Source: JABABV01 sp965222755 (GTDB lineage Bacteria > Bacillota_I > Bacilli_A > Mycoplasmatales > JABABV01). From it: 64,000 bases of DNA. A program made the position numbers and the translations under genes. Under the pieces are notes generated by a model, which was given only the letters and a program-made list of their open reading frames with translations, was not told where the DNA came from and ran no database searches. This document shows positions 19,249 through 29,583 of this stretch, in pieces. The stretch is taken from contig CBDCUK010000002.1 in NCBI GenBank assembly GCA_965222755.1, forward strand, positions 1 to 64,000, written 5' to 3'. The first letter of the stretch is position 1. Every line of letters starts with the position of its first letter.

Positions 19249-19897
19249 CGAAAGATATGAAGAGCAAGTTGTTTTTGTTGCTGCTGGTTTTTGAAAAAGA
19301 TTATTATCAAGAATAATTGATAATAGTTTTTTTCTTATCTTTATTGTAATTTTCTTTACTAGTTCAATTAATAATAACCATTATCGTAGTGAGTGATTAC
19401 GCTTAATCGGTGTTTTCGGAACAATAATAGTTATTTCTGGAGCTAATATTATTCCTTTATTTTTTGGTAGTGGACAAACTTTAGGTAAAAAAATATTTGG
19501 TATGAAAATTATCGATTTAGAAGAACGTAATAATAAAAAATATTTAATCAAACGCGAAATATTCTTTTCATTTTTATTGATGTTTAATTTCGTTATGTTT
19601 TTTACTTTTATTAATAGTAATTTATTATTAGAGATGAATAAATCAAATAATGATTTATCTAATTCAAAAAAAATGTTAGTAAATTTAATTTTGAGTTTTA
19701 TGAGTTTTTGATGAATTTTTGTTATTGGTTGCGGATTTATTATGGTTTTTAGAAAAGATAAAAAACATTTAGCTGATTTATACAGCGGCACTATGGTTAT
19801 TTTAATTGCTAAAACCCATGAAGTTAGAGTCGCATTAAAGACAAGTGTTGAACCACTTCCTGTAAAACCAAAAAAGAAATTGGAGTACATAGATTAA
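19241..19897 (+). CDS. RDD-family membrane protein, 218 aa
   Basis: AAGFWKRLLSRIIDNSFFLIF at the start matches the RDD family opening (G.xRRxxAxxIDxxxx). GQTLGKKIFGMKIID in the middle is the other hallmark (GxTxGKxxxGIxV). About four hydrophobic segments follow (near residues 26-42, 55-75, 105-122, 148-170). Function in the family is not settled; Na+/H+ exchange has been reported for some members. It overlaps galE at its start, and pcrA begins one base after its stop. Confidence 0.85.
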
Positions 19898-19898
19898 T

Positions 19899-22070
19899 AT
19901 GAAACAATTAAATACTAATCAAAAAACAGCAGTATTATTAAATAATGTTCCTTTAAGAATTATTGCTGGAGCTGGTACTGGAAAAACAACAGTTATTTGT
20001 GAAAAAATTAAATATTTAATCAGTAACATTGCTTTGAAGCCTCATCGAATTCTGGCAATCACTTTTACTAACAAAGCCGCTAAAGAAATGCGCGATCGAA
20101 TTTTAAAAGATATTGATAGCAGCTTTGGGATTCCTGTCATTAGAACTTATCATAGTTTTTGTGCTAAGTTTTTACGCAGCGAAATTCAAATCTTAGGTTT
20201 TGAACGCGACTTTATAATTTTAGATACTGATGATCAAAAATCATTAATATCAAACGTAATTTTAGCTAGAGGATTTAAAAAAAGCGATTTCAAACCAAAA
20301 CAATTATTAGATATTTTTGGTAAATGATCAAAAGAAAAATATAGTATTAGTGATTTAAAAAAAGCAATGGAAGCAGACGAAGAAGACCAAGTATTACTAT
20401 ATGAAGATTATTTAAATGCTAAGCATAAACATAATGTTCTTGATTTTGATGATCTTATTTTAAAAACAGAATTAATTTTATCTCAATATCCAGAAATTGC
20501 TCAAAAATGAAGTGATTTCTTCGATTATGTTTTAGTTGATGAGTTTCAAGATACTAGTTTTTTCCAATATAACATTATTAAAGCACTAACTTTAAAGCAA
20601 CAAAATTTATGTGTTGTTGGTGATCCTGATCAAACTATTTATTCATGACGTGGTGCTAATGTAGAAATTATTATTAATTTGGAAAAAGATTATCCAAAAT
20701 TACAAACAATTGCTTTGACACGAAACTATCGCTCGCCTCAAAAAATCCTTAATTTAGCAAATGATTTAATCACTAATAATAAAAATCGTATTGCCAAAGA
20801 ATTACATTCTGATGATAATCAACAATTACCAATTATGTATTACGATGCCCCATCAACTACTGGAGAAGCACATTGAGTTTGTGAACAAATTAAAAATTTA
20901 CAAGCAAAAAAAGTACCTTTAAATAATATAGCGATTTTATATCGCTTAAATAGAATAAGTCTTTATTTAGAGCAATCTTTAATTAATGAAGGATTAGCCT
21001 ATAAAATTATCGGTAACATTAACTTTTTTTCTCGTAAAGAAATTAAAGATTTTTTAAGTTATTTATGAGTGGTTGTTAACCATAATAATTTTTATTTAGA
21101 AAGAATTATTAATGTCCCATCACGTGCAATTGGAAATAAAACTTGAAGTAAAATTAGAGATTATGCTAATAGTCATAATATTAATTATTTTGATACCCTT
21201 AATAATCATTTATCAGATATTAAATTAAGTGCAAAAGTAAGCCAAAAATTAAAGTTGTTTATTGAAGTTATTAAAACTACTCGTGATAAATTAGAAGTAA
21301 TTAATCCCAATCAGATTATTAGTCTTTTAAATGAATTATTTGTTAATAGTGGTTATAAACAATATTTGTTAGATTTATCTATTACAGAGAAAAAATTCTT
21401 AGGAAATCGTACAGATAATGTTATAGAATTATTTAAATTTATTGATAATAGGATTCATAAAGATAATAATTCGTCAAATAATAATATAGCGATTTTATCA
21501 GATATATTATCTGATTTAAATTTATTATCAAACCATAATAATGACGAGGAAGAAAAACGCTTAGAACCAAAGATTCAATTGATGACTGTTCATCATGCTA
21601 AAGGATTAGAATTTCCATATGTATTTGTTGTTGGTTTAAACGAAGAAATTGCTCCCTTTTCAAAATCGCTTTTAAATATCGAAGAAGAACGTCGCATAAT
21701 TTATGTAGCCGTTACACGTGCTCAAAAACAATTATTCGTTACTAGCGCAACGCGCTTTAGTTTTGAATATTTAGATACACCACTTCCGGTTTCACGTTTT
21801 ATAAATGAAGTACGAACTCATTTAACTGTTGCTAGTCCTATACCGCAAACAAAAATAAGATTAACAGGACTTGAAAAAACGACAGTTCAACCACAAGATA
21901 ACTACTTTAAAGATCAACGTAATTTTATTATTGGTGATGTTGTTGAACATAAAATATTTGGCTTAGGTACAGTTGTTAATATTGAAAATAATATTATTAG
22001 TATTGCTTTTAAATTTAATACTGGAGTTAAAAAATTTCTAAAAAATCACAAATCAATTAAAAAACACTAA
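19899..22070 (+). CDS. pcrA: ATP-dependent DNA helicase PcrA/UvrD
   Basis: Superfamily 1 3'-5' helicase in repair and replication restart. It has the Q motif LNTNQKTAVL, Walker A IIAGAGTGKTT (about residues 24-34), motif Ia AITFTNKAAKEM, motif II VLVDEFQDTS, motif III VVGDPDQTIYSWRGA, motif IV around LTRNYRS, motif V VHHAKGLEFPYVFVVGL, and motif VI RRIIYVAVTRAQ. The C-terminal GDVVEHKIFGLGTVVNI is the PcrA tudor-like RNA polymerase-contact segment. Length 723 aa. All motifs are intact. Confidence 0.96.
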
Positions 22071-22151
22071 TCCTTATTATTGAAATTTTCAATTTAGTGA
22101 TAAAATATTATGTAAATTAGATAATTATATTTTAAAAATAGGAGGAATTTT

Positions 22152-23852
22152 ATGTTTTGATTAATTTTATCTTTTTTAATTATTATTATTGCAATCGTAG
22201 TTTCTATTTTTATTTGACGAAGCTTTCCTAACGTTGGACGATTAAGTAACTTATTATTTAAAATTGATATTAATAATAATTTGATTATTATCTATACTTT
22301 ACAAGATAGAAAGTATAATTATTATTTCCAATCTCTAGCAATAATATTTAATAAAAGAATCACTGCTGATGGTGTTTTAACAATTACTTGGATTGAATTT
22401 TTAAAATTAAATTTAACCACTTCAACTTCATTATTAAATAACTTTTTAAAAACATTAAAAAATTTTCACAATACAAAACCAAAAATTAATTCTCAACACC
22501 AGTTCAATATTCATTTTAAAAATACGACTAAATGAAAATTTCCAATTAAATTTAAAATGATCTTATTTAATTATGAACCAGTTCAACAAATTTTATATGG
22601 TAAATTAACACATCATCTATCTTTTTATCATAAGGAATTTGATAATAATTACAAAAGTAAAATTATTAATTATGATATTAATCAAAAAATTATTAATATC
22701 GCATTACTAAAAAATCAAAATTCAGGAATTGTTTTTTATTTAAATTTTAATCGTTATTTATTAAAGTTAGTTGGAAAGCAAACAGGAATGATTTCGATTA
22801 TTAAAAATATTATTTTTGAAGTCCTTACTAAAAAAGGCTTTATTATTACGAATGAAAATAATTTAGAGTTTTATATTTTTAAATTTGGTAATTTGAAATT
22901 TATCAGTGTTAAAAAAATAATGAAAAAAGAATTTAAAAAATGTTATCGTGACATTAGCAAAAGTTTAGTTTTCAATCTACCATTCGAATGTGGAGCCGCT
23001 TACATTAGAAATATAAAAAAAACAAATAACATTATTAGTGCTAAAAGAAAAGCCAAGTTTTCATACAATGAGTTATTAGAAAATAACATTAATTGAGGAA
23101 TGAGTAAAAAAATTAATAGTCATTTTCATTATAAAATTTTCAATGTAAGAAAAGATGAAAATAGTTTTAAGCGTTTTACTAGTTCTTATTTAACTTTTTC
23201 AACCGCATTACAAAAAGCTAATTTTATTTTAAGATCAGAACCTATTATTAATAATGATAAAAGTATTTTAATCGGTAATTTAATTGACATTTTACCAGTT
23301 GAAAATATTGCCATATTTAAAGAAAAAAACTTGAGCAGACAAATCAAGTACTATGGTTTAACATCTCTTTATGATGTTTTTACATTGCATAAATTAAAAG
23401 ATCATTTAAAAAAAGTACAAAACAACGAAACTTATGTGATCAGAATTTTTGCTTGAACCTTATTAAATAATATTGAAGAAATTACTAGTCCTAAAGATCG
23501 TTATTTTAATAATAGAATTATTATCTTAATTAATGATTTTGAAAAATTATCAATTAATCAAATGTTTATTATTCAAAAACGTTTAGTTGATACTGGTTAT
23601 AAAATTGCTTTATATAATGTTTATGATTATGAAATATCTGAAAAATTTATAGTCTTTATTAAACCAGAATTAATTTTTATGAGTCGCCGATTAATTTCTG
23701 GAATTAGTAATAACGCTGAAAACAAAACAAAAATATTGTCATTTAAAAAATTATTACAAAACGAAAATGGTGCAATCATCATTAACCAACCAGATAACTC
23801 AGAAGATAGTTTATTTTTAACTAATTTTGGATTTAAAAACTGAATTTCATAA
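22152..23852 (+). CDS. Membrane protein with degenerate GGDEF/EAL-like regions, 566 aa
   Basis: It starts with a hydrophobic helix (residues 2-24) and then a long cytoplasmic part. Residues about 150-300 recall a GGDEF fold without its active motif (IVFYLNFNRYLLKLVGKQTG, then ENNLEFYIFKFG). Residues about 320-566 recall the EAL phosphodiesterase barrel: FHYKIFNVRKDE, RIFAWTLLNNI, IIILINDFEKLS, TGYKIALYNVYDYEIS, FIKPELIFMSRRLI, NGAIIINQPDNSEDSLFLTNFGFKNW. The catalytic EAL and metal-binding acids are not recognisable. From memory this resembles a Mollicute family named after M. hominis MHO_4530. Any role in nucleotide sensing is inference. It lies between pcrA and proS, with a GGAGG ribosome site. 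Confidence 0.7.
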
Positions 23853-23890
23853 CTATCAATAACAATGATTTAGAAAGAAGTGAACTTAAT

Positions 23891-25327
23891 ATGAAACAGA
23901 GAGAAAGAATAACTCCTTTGGAAACAGATTTTGCTAAATGGTATACTGATGTAGTAAAACAAAGTGAATTAATGACTTATGGGCCTGTAAAAGGAACTAT
24001 TATATTTGAACCTAGTGGGTTTGCCATCTGAGATAATATTAAAAATGTTTTAGATGATAAATTTAAAAAACTAGGAGTTAATAATGTATATTTTCCATTA
24101 TTCATACCAAAAAAATATTTAGAAAAGGAAAAAGATCATATTGAAGGTTTTTCTCCTGAAGTAGCAACAATTACTAAAGTTGGAGAAACACAACTTGAAG
24201 AAGAAATCGTAGTAAGGCCAACATCAGAAGTATTATTTTGCAATTATTTTGCTGATAAAATTAACTCATATAAAGATTTACCAATCTTATATAATCAATG
24301 AGCTAATGTAGTTCGTTGAGAAAAAACAACAAGACCATTTTTGAGAACTTCAGAATTTTTATGACAAGAAGGTCATACAGTTCATACTAATGCAATCGAA
24401 GCGCGTCAAATGGCACGTCGCATGATTAAAGTTTATAGTAAGTTTTTAAGAGATTATTTAGCAATTCCAACTTTAATGGGTAAAAAAACACCATTAGAAA
24501 GATTTGCTGGAGCTAAAACAACTTATACTATTGAAGCTTTGATGAAAGATGGGAAAGCATTACAATCTGGGACTTCTCATTATTTAGGACAGAATTTTTC
24601 ACATGCATTTAATATTAAGTTTCAAAACCAAGATAATAAATTAGAATTTGCCTATCAAACTTCATGAGGTGTTTCTACTCGTTTAATTGGAGCATTAATT
24701 ATGTGTCATAGTGATAATTACGGATTAGTAATTCCGCCAAAAATAGCACCAATCAAAATTGTTATTATGACGATTTTTGCAGATAGAAACCCCCAAGTTA
24801 ATGAAGTAGCAAAGCTACTTTATAAAAAATTACATCGTCGTTTCGCCACAATTATTGACGATAGTAATAAAGGACCAGGTTATAAAGCTGCTGCTAACGA
24901 AATCAAAGGAATGCCAATTCGCATTGAAGTTGGACCTCGAGATTTAGAAAATAATGAAGTTACAATTGTTCGTCGTGATACTTTAGCTAAAACAAAAATT
25001 AAAATAGAAGAAGTGAATGACGCGATCAAACCTTTATTAATTGATATTCAAAATTCAATGTTAGAAAAAGCTACTAAACATTTAAATGATCGCATTGTGA
25101 CTGTTGAAAATTATGATCAATTTAAAGAAAATATTAAAAATAATAATATTGTTTTAGCGCCATTTTGATGTAATAGTGCTGCAGAATTAAAAATCAAAAA
25201 CGAAACAACTGCAACAACTCGTTGTATTCCAATGGGTGAAGTTTCAAAACCAAAACCAGGAACACGTTGTTTTTATAATCCAAATAAAATTGCCAACAAA
25301 ATGGTATATTTTGCAAAAGCTTATTAA
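23891..25327 (+). CDS. proS: Proline--tRNA ligase (short, ProS type 3)
   Basis: Class II synthetase of the shorter, eukaryote/archaea-like kind without the inserted editing domain. Motif 1 is GTIIFEPSGFAIWDNI; VVRPTSEVLFCNYFADKI; motif 2 is NVVRWEKTTRPFLRTSEFLWQEGHT; GTSHYLGQNFSHAF; motif 3-type AYQTSWGVSTRLIGALIM. The anticodon-binding domain follows (GPGYKAAANEIKGMPIRIEVGPRD). A C-terminal domain contains the WCNSAAELKIK and TTATTRCIP zinc-like segment. Length 478 aa. The stop codon lies inside the following terminator stem. Confidence 0.95.
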
Positions 25328-25342
25328 TAATAAGCTTTTTTT
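25315..25342 (+). terminator. Intrinsic terminator overlapping the proS stop
   Basis: AAAAGCTTATT / AATAAGCTTTT stem with an AAT loop and a T run. The proS stop (25325-25327) is in the hairpin. The rpsP promoter follows 30 bases on. Confidence 0.85.
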
Positions 25343-25371
25343 CTTGCTTTTTAAGTGTTAAGCAGTTTTAC

Positions 25372-25400
25372 TTGACAGATAACGTTTTTTTTTATATAAT
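25372..25400 (+). promoter_or_regulatory. Promoter of the rpsP-rimM-trmD-rplS operon
   Basis: TTGACA (25372-25377), 17-base spacer with a T-rich stretch, TATAAT (25395-25400). Perfect hexamers and spacing; about 39 bases from -10 to the rpsP ATG. Confidence 0.92.
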
Positions 25401-25438
25401 TTTTAAGAAAATCTAGATATATAAAAGGAGGAAATTTA

Positions 25439-25723
25439 ATGGTAAAATTACGTTTAAAAAGAATTGGTAAAAAACATTATCCGATTTATCGTATTGTTGC
25501 AGCTGATGCAAGAGCACCTCGTGATGGACGCTTTATTGAAGAGTTAGGAACTTACAACCCTCATAATAAAGAAGTTAAAATCAATGAAGAAAAAGTTCTT
25601 AAATGATTAAGTGACGGTGCTATTGCTACTGACACAGTTAAAAATCTAATGTCTCAACAAGGAATTTTAAAAACATTTCACGATGCAAAAACTCAAGCTA
25701 AAAAAACTAAAAGTGTTAAGTAA
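25439..25723 (+). CDS. rpsP: 30S ribosomal protein S16
   Basis: Small-subunit protein needed for 30S assembly. MVKLRLKRIGKKHYPIYRIVA and the following ARAPRDGRFIEELGTYNPH are the S16 signature region. WLSDGAIATDTVKNLM fits the C-terminal half. Length 94 aa with a short basic tail. It is the first gene after a consensus promoter, with a very strong AAAGGAGG ribosome site. rimM starts 7 bases later. Confidence 0.98.
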
Positions 25724-25730
25724 TTAATTT

Positions 25731-26228
25731 ATGAATTATCACTTAATTGGTAAAATAGTTAACACTCATGGAATTCGTGGTGAATTGAAAATTCTATCAA
25801 ATAGCGATTTTATAAAAGAACGTTTTGTTGTTAATAATTTTATTTTTGTGAAAGAAAATGAAAATTATGTTAAATACCAAATTACTGGTATGAGAAAACA
25901 CAAAAACTTTATTTTATTAAAATTAAACACTTTTGATAACATTAATCAAGTTTTATATTTAAAAGGGTTTAATATTTATGCTACAGGCCGTGCACCATTA
26001 AAAAATAATAAAGAATATTATTATGATGATATTATTGGTCTTGAAGTATATGATATTAAAGATAAATTTTTAGGTATTTTAACTAGTTTTACAGAAACTC
26101 ATTCATGTGATGTTTGGTTTATTGAAGGACCTGTTGGTAAAATCAATATTCCTAATCGTCCTGAATTTGTTAAAAAAGTTGATTTAGATAACAAAAAAAT
26201 CATTATTGAAAATTGAGAGATGGAATAA
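25731..26228 (+). CDS. rimM: Ribosome maturation factor RimM
   Basis: Assembly factor for the 30S head, binding S19. The N-terminal RimM barrel has IGKIVNTHGIRGELKI (residues 5-20), and MRKHKNFILLKL. The C-terminal PRC-type barrel has EYYYDDIIGLEVYD and VWFIEGPVGKINIPNRPEFVKKVD. Length 165 aa. The true end is four residues beyond a TGA (Trp) at 26214. It lies in the classic S16 operon. Confidence 0.95.
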
Positions 26229-26230
26229 TT

Positions 26231-26920
26231 ATGATTAAACAAATCACAATTTTAACTTTGTTTCCCGAAATGATTAAAGAAGCAGTTAATCACTCAATTA
26301 TCAAACGTGCCCAAGAAAAAGAAATAATCAAATTTAACATTGTTAATTTTCGTGATTTCAGCACTAATAAACATCATAATGTTGATGATGTTGCTTATGG
26401 TGGGGGCCCTGGAATGGTTTTAACTTGTCAACCAATAGTTGATGCTATTAAGTATTATCGTAATGACAATACAAAAGTAATAGCGCTAACTCCTGGTGGA
26501 CAAACTTATGTACAAAAAATGGCTTATGATTTTGCACACATGAATAATGATTTAATTATTGTTTGTGGGCATTATGAAGGTTTTGATGAAAGAATTTTTG
26601 AATATGTTGATCAACAAATATCTATTGGAGATTTTGTTTTAACTGGAGGAGAGTTAGCTGCTTTAATTATGATTGACAGCATTACTCGCTTAATTCCAGG
26701 GACTATTAAAAAGTCATCGCATTTAGAAGATTCATTTGCTTGTGGATTATTGGATTATCCCCATTATACAAAACCTAGAGAATTTGAAGGTCATCTTGTA
26801 CCAGAAGTGTTATTTAATGGTAATCATAAATTGATTGCAGCTTGAAGAGAAAAAGCAGCTTATCAAAAAACTTTAAAAAATCGACCCGATTTAATTAAAA
26901 AATTACAAGGAGGCAACTAA
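26231..26920 (+). CDS. trmD: tRNA (guanine(37)-N1)-methyltransferase TrmD
   Basis: SPOUT methyltransferase making m1G37, which prevents frameshifting. ILTLFPEMIKEAVNHSII (residues 7-24), VDDVAYGGGPGMVL, CGHYEGFDERI, and the knot segment SIGDFVLTGGELAAL are canonical. LLDYPHYTKPREFEG precedes the C-terminal domain. Length 229 aa. A TTG at 26213 is in frame, but it lies within rimM and upstream of the GAGATGG ribosome site, so ATG 26231 is used. Its last codons carry the GGAGG ribosome site for rplS. Confidence 0.97.
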
Positions 26921-26921
26921 A

Positions 26922-27302
26922 ATGGATATGAATTTAATTAATAAAGTAACTAAAGATCAAATTAAAACAGATTTACCAGAAATAAAAACTGGAGATACAG
27001 TTAAAGTTTACGTTAAAGTTCGTGAAGGGCAAAAAGAACGTATTCAGTTATTTGAAGGTTTAGTAATTAAAACTCAAGGTAGAGGCGTACAACGTACAGT
27101 TACAGTTCGTAAAATTTCTTACGGAATTGGTGTTGAACGTGCATTCCCACTTAATTCTGCAACAATCGATAATATCGAAGTTGTAAAACATGCTAAAGTT
27201 CGTCAATCAAGAATTTATTACATGCGTAATCTACGTGGTAAATCAGCACGTTTAAAAGAAATTCGTGTTAAAAAACCAATTACTAAAAAACGTACTAAAT
27301 AA
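26922..27302 (+). CDS. rplS: 50S ribosomal protein L19
   Basis: Large-subunit protein at the subunit interface. IKTGDTVKVYVKVREGQKERIQLFEG has the L19 core in two parts; GVQRTVTVRKISYGIGVERAFPLNS and VRQSRIYYMRNLRGKSARLKE follow. Length 126 aa, including a basic tail. GGAGG eight bases upstream supports ATG 26922 rather than the second ATG six bases on. Last gene of the S16 operon. Confidence 0.98.
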   Translation: MDMNLINKVTKDQIKTDLPEIKTGDTVKVYVKVREGQKERIQLFEGLVIKTQGRGVQRTVTVRKISYGIGVERAFPLNSATIDNIEVVKHAKVRQSRIYYMRNLRGKSARLKEIRVKKPITKKRTK

Positions 27303-27309
27303 TTATCAT

Positions 27310-27339
27310 AAAAAAAGTAGCTTCAAAGCTACTTTTTTT
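27310..27339 (+). terminator. Intrinsic terminator of the rpsP operon
   Basis: AAAAAAAGTAGCT / AGCTACTTTTTTT stem, TCAA loop, T run. It also serves the converging reverse gene whose stop is at its edge. Confidence 0.88.
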
Positions 27340-28100
27340 TATGATAAAGCTTGATATTTTTGATTAGCAATTTCTTGAAATTTAGGATTATTAGTTCTTT
27401 CTCACATAAAAATTGCTCAGACACATCAAAGTAAGTTTTGATAATTGATTAAATCTAAGACACGATTATAATCACTAGGTGAAAGTTTGTTATATTTTAT
27501 AAGGTGTTTAATATTTTCTGTATTAAGATTTGATTCACTAATGAATGAAGCAAAATCAAATAAAGGATCATTCAGCATTGCGAAATCATAATCAATTAAA
27601 TAATATTTGTTATTTTGATCAATTAAAATATTATCTTTTATTAAATCATTATGTGATAAAACCCAATCTTTTGGAGCTTTTAATTTATAAACATATTTTT
27701 CATATTTTGCTAAATTAAAATTTTTTGATTCGATGTTATTTTTAAAAAAATTATAAAATTTTTGATATTGTCATTTTTGAACATTATCTTTTGGTTGCTT
27801 ATGCAATTGCTGAATTAAATCACAAACAGATTCAATGGCTTTAAAATCTAGTGGATAATCTGATAAAGTAAGAGCACCATCAATGATGTTTAAAATCACC
27901 TCAATATTATCGTTATCATCATTATCTTTAATAATTTTGTAAGATAATATGAAAGGGGAGTACTTGCTAACAATTTTTAGAACATGAAATTTATTATGAA
28001 TATTAATAAATTGCAAAGGGGCTTCTTGCAAAACTTTTGTAATTGTATTTTTTTCTGCATTTATTTTAATATAATTTGTTAAAGAATTAGTGTAGTCCAT
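27339..28100 (-). CDS. Choline/aminoglycoside-type phosphotransferase (LicA-like kinase)
   Basis: Protein-kinase-like small-molecule kinase. DWVLSHNDLIKDNILID (about residues 145-161) is the Brenner-type catalytic motif, with His150, Asp152 and Asn157. YYLIDYDFAMLNDPLFDFASF (about 166-186) supplies the metal-binding Asp. This set is shared by choline/ethanolamine kinases and aminoglycoside phosphotransferases; the LIDYDxA..dp.fDla form leans to choline kinase. Length 253 aa; the N-lobe is diverged. It could prime choline for phosphocholine lipids. It is monocistronic, convergent with rplS and divergent from trmL. Confidence 0.8.
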
Positions 28101-28187
28101 AAAATACCCACTCTCTATTTTATTTAAAATATGTTATTATTCTTATATTACTTAAAAACTATTATACTATAATAAAGGAGTATTAAA

Positions 28188-28718
28188 TTGTTGAATATTG
28201 TTTTATATGAACCAGAAATTCCGCAGAATACGGGTAATATTATGCGTACTTGTGTTGCTCTTGGTGCAAAACTGCACTTGATTAAACCTTTAGGTTTTTC
28301 TCTAGAAGCAAAATATGTTAAGCGCGCTAGTGCTAATTATATGCAAGATTTAAATTATAAAGTTTATGAAAATTGAAATGAATTTTTACAAGAAAATCCA
28401 AATAATAATAATTTCTTTTTTTCAACTAGATATGGCAGAAAACCGCATAGTGATTTTAATTATAAGGCAGTTAATAAAGCTGTTTATTTAATTTTTGGTA
28501 AGGAATCATCAGGAATACCAAAAAATATTTTACAAGATAATTTAGAACATTGCTTCCGCATACCGATGGTAAAAACAGCAAGATCGCTCAATTTATCAAA
28601 TTGCGTTATGACAGTAGCTTATGAAGTGATGCGACAATTAGACTATCCAAATTTAAGTTTAGTCGAAGTTCAGAAAGGTGCTGACTTTTTAGAAAATAAA
28701 AATTCAGATGATAATTAA
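28188..28718 (+). CDS. trmL: tRNA (cytidine/uridine(34)-2'-O)-methyltransferase TrmL
   Basis: SPOUT enzyme methylating the wobble ribose of tRNA-Leu. NIVLYEPEIPQNTGNIMRTC (residues 3-22) is the SpoU motif 1 in the form found in TrmL. YLIFGKESSGIP and RIPMVKTARSLNLSNCVMTVAYE complete the knot. Length 176 aa. There is no ATG: TTG 28188 lies seven bases after AAAGGAG and is the likely start, with TTG 28191 as alternative. def starts two bases after its stop. Confidence 0.93.
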
Positions 28719-28720
28719 TT

Positions 28721-29281
28721 ATGTTTTTAGCAACTGATTTAGTAAAAGATACTAATAAAATTTTATTCAAAAATTCTGAATATGTTAAATTACCTTTAAG
28801 TCAAAAACATCGTGATGTTTTAGCTAGTATGATTGATCATGTTCGAGTTTCACAAGATGAAGAAAAAAATAAAAGTTTTAATTTAAGACCAGCAGTTGGA
28901 ATTGCTGCGGTTCAAGTTGGACACTTATTAAATATGTTTTTTGTTAAAGTTCCTAATTCAGATGATCATGATATTGATCATGAATACGCTTTAATTAACC
29001 CTAAAATTATTTCACATACTTCTCAACTAGCAGCTATTAAATATGGTGAAGGTTGTTTATCGGTCGATAAAGATCGTGAAGGATTAATCAAAAGATTTTA
29101 TAAAGTTATTATTAAAGGTTATGATTATTTACAAAAAAAAGAAGTAACAATAACAGCTAGAGGTTATTTAGCAATAGTGTTACAACATGAAATGGATCAT
29201 TTAAAAGGCAAAGTGTATTACCATCACATTAATACAAAATCACCTTGAAAAGAAGAAGAAAATTTAATTATTATTAAATAA
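28721..29281 (+). CDS. def: Peptide deformylase
   Basis: Removes the formyl group from new proteins; a metal hydrolase. Motif 1 PAVGIAAVQVGHL (about residues 57-69, with A replacing P in the usual GLAAPQ), motif 2 GEGCLSVD with the metal Cys, and motif 3 QHEMDHLKG with HExxH. Length 186 aa. It is coupled with trmL. Its presence implies formylated initiator tRNA, consistent with folD upstream. Confidence 0.96.
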
Positions 29282-29319
29282 ACTATTTTAAATTATTAGT
29301 TTATTTAATAATTTTTTTT
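29271..29319 (+). terminator. Intrinsic terminator after def
   Basis: Two 14-base arms (29271-29284 and 29298-29311), perfectly complementary around a 13-base AT loop, followed by T8. The left arm covers the def stop codon. Confidence 0.8.
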
Positions 29320-29583
29320 ACTAATTATACTATTGTGTTATAATTGTTTTAATATAAATAATTAAAAACATAAAAAATAAAATATGAATTCTTATTTTAT
29401 AATTAAAAACTTTAATTTTAAACATAATTTTATAAATAATATTAGATAATTAATTCATACTAATAACTTTAAATAATAAAAAATGAATCTAACAAAATAT
29501 TTTGTGTTATTTTTTTACGCATTATTTTAAAAGTTTTAGATTAGTTATAATTGTATAATATTTATAAGATAGAGAGGTTATTT
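29320..29583. other. AT-rich intergenic region upstream of RNase J
   Basis: Part of a 302-base gap between def and the RNase J gene. I see no gene on either strand. It is almost pure A/T, with several TATAAT-like strings; the pair at 29546-29551 and 29554-29559, about 25-40 bases before the ATG, is the best promoter candidate but lacks a clear -35. Short AT palindromes are present but no stable GC-containing structure. Confidence 0.5.

Noticed and set aside
19381..19890. Long reverse open frame opposite the RDD gene
   Set aside because: No ribosome site or family match; the forward frame has RDD motifs and coupling to both neighbours.
26213..26230. TTG 26213 as start of trmD
   Set aside because: It lies inside rimM, upstream of the ribosome site; the conserved N-terminus begins at ATG 26231.
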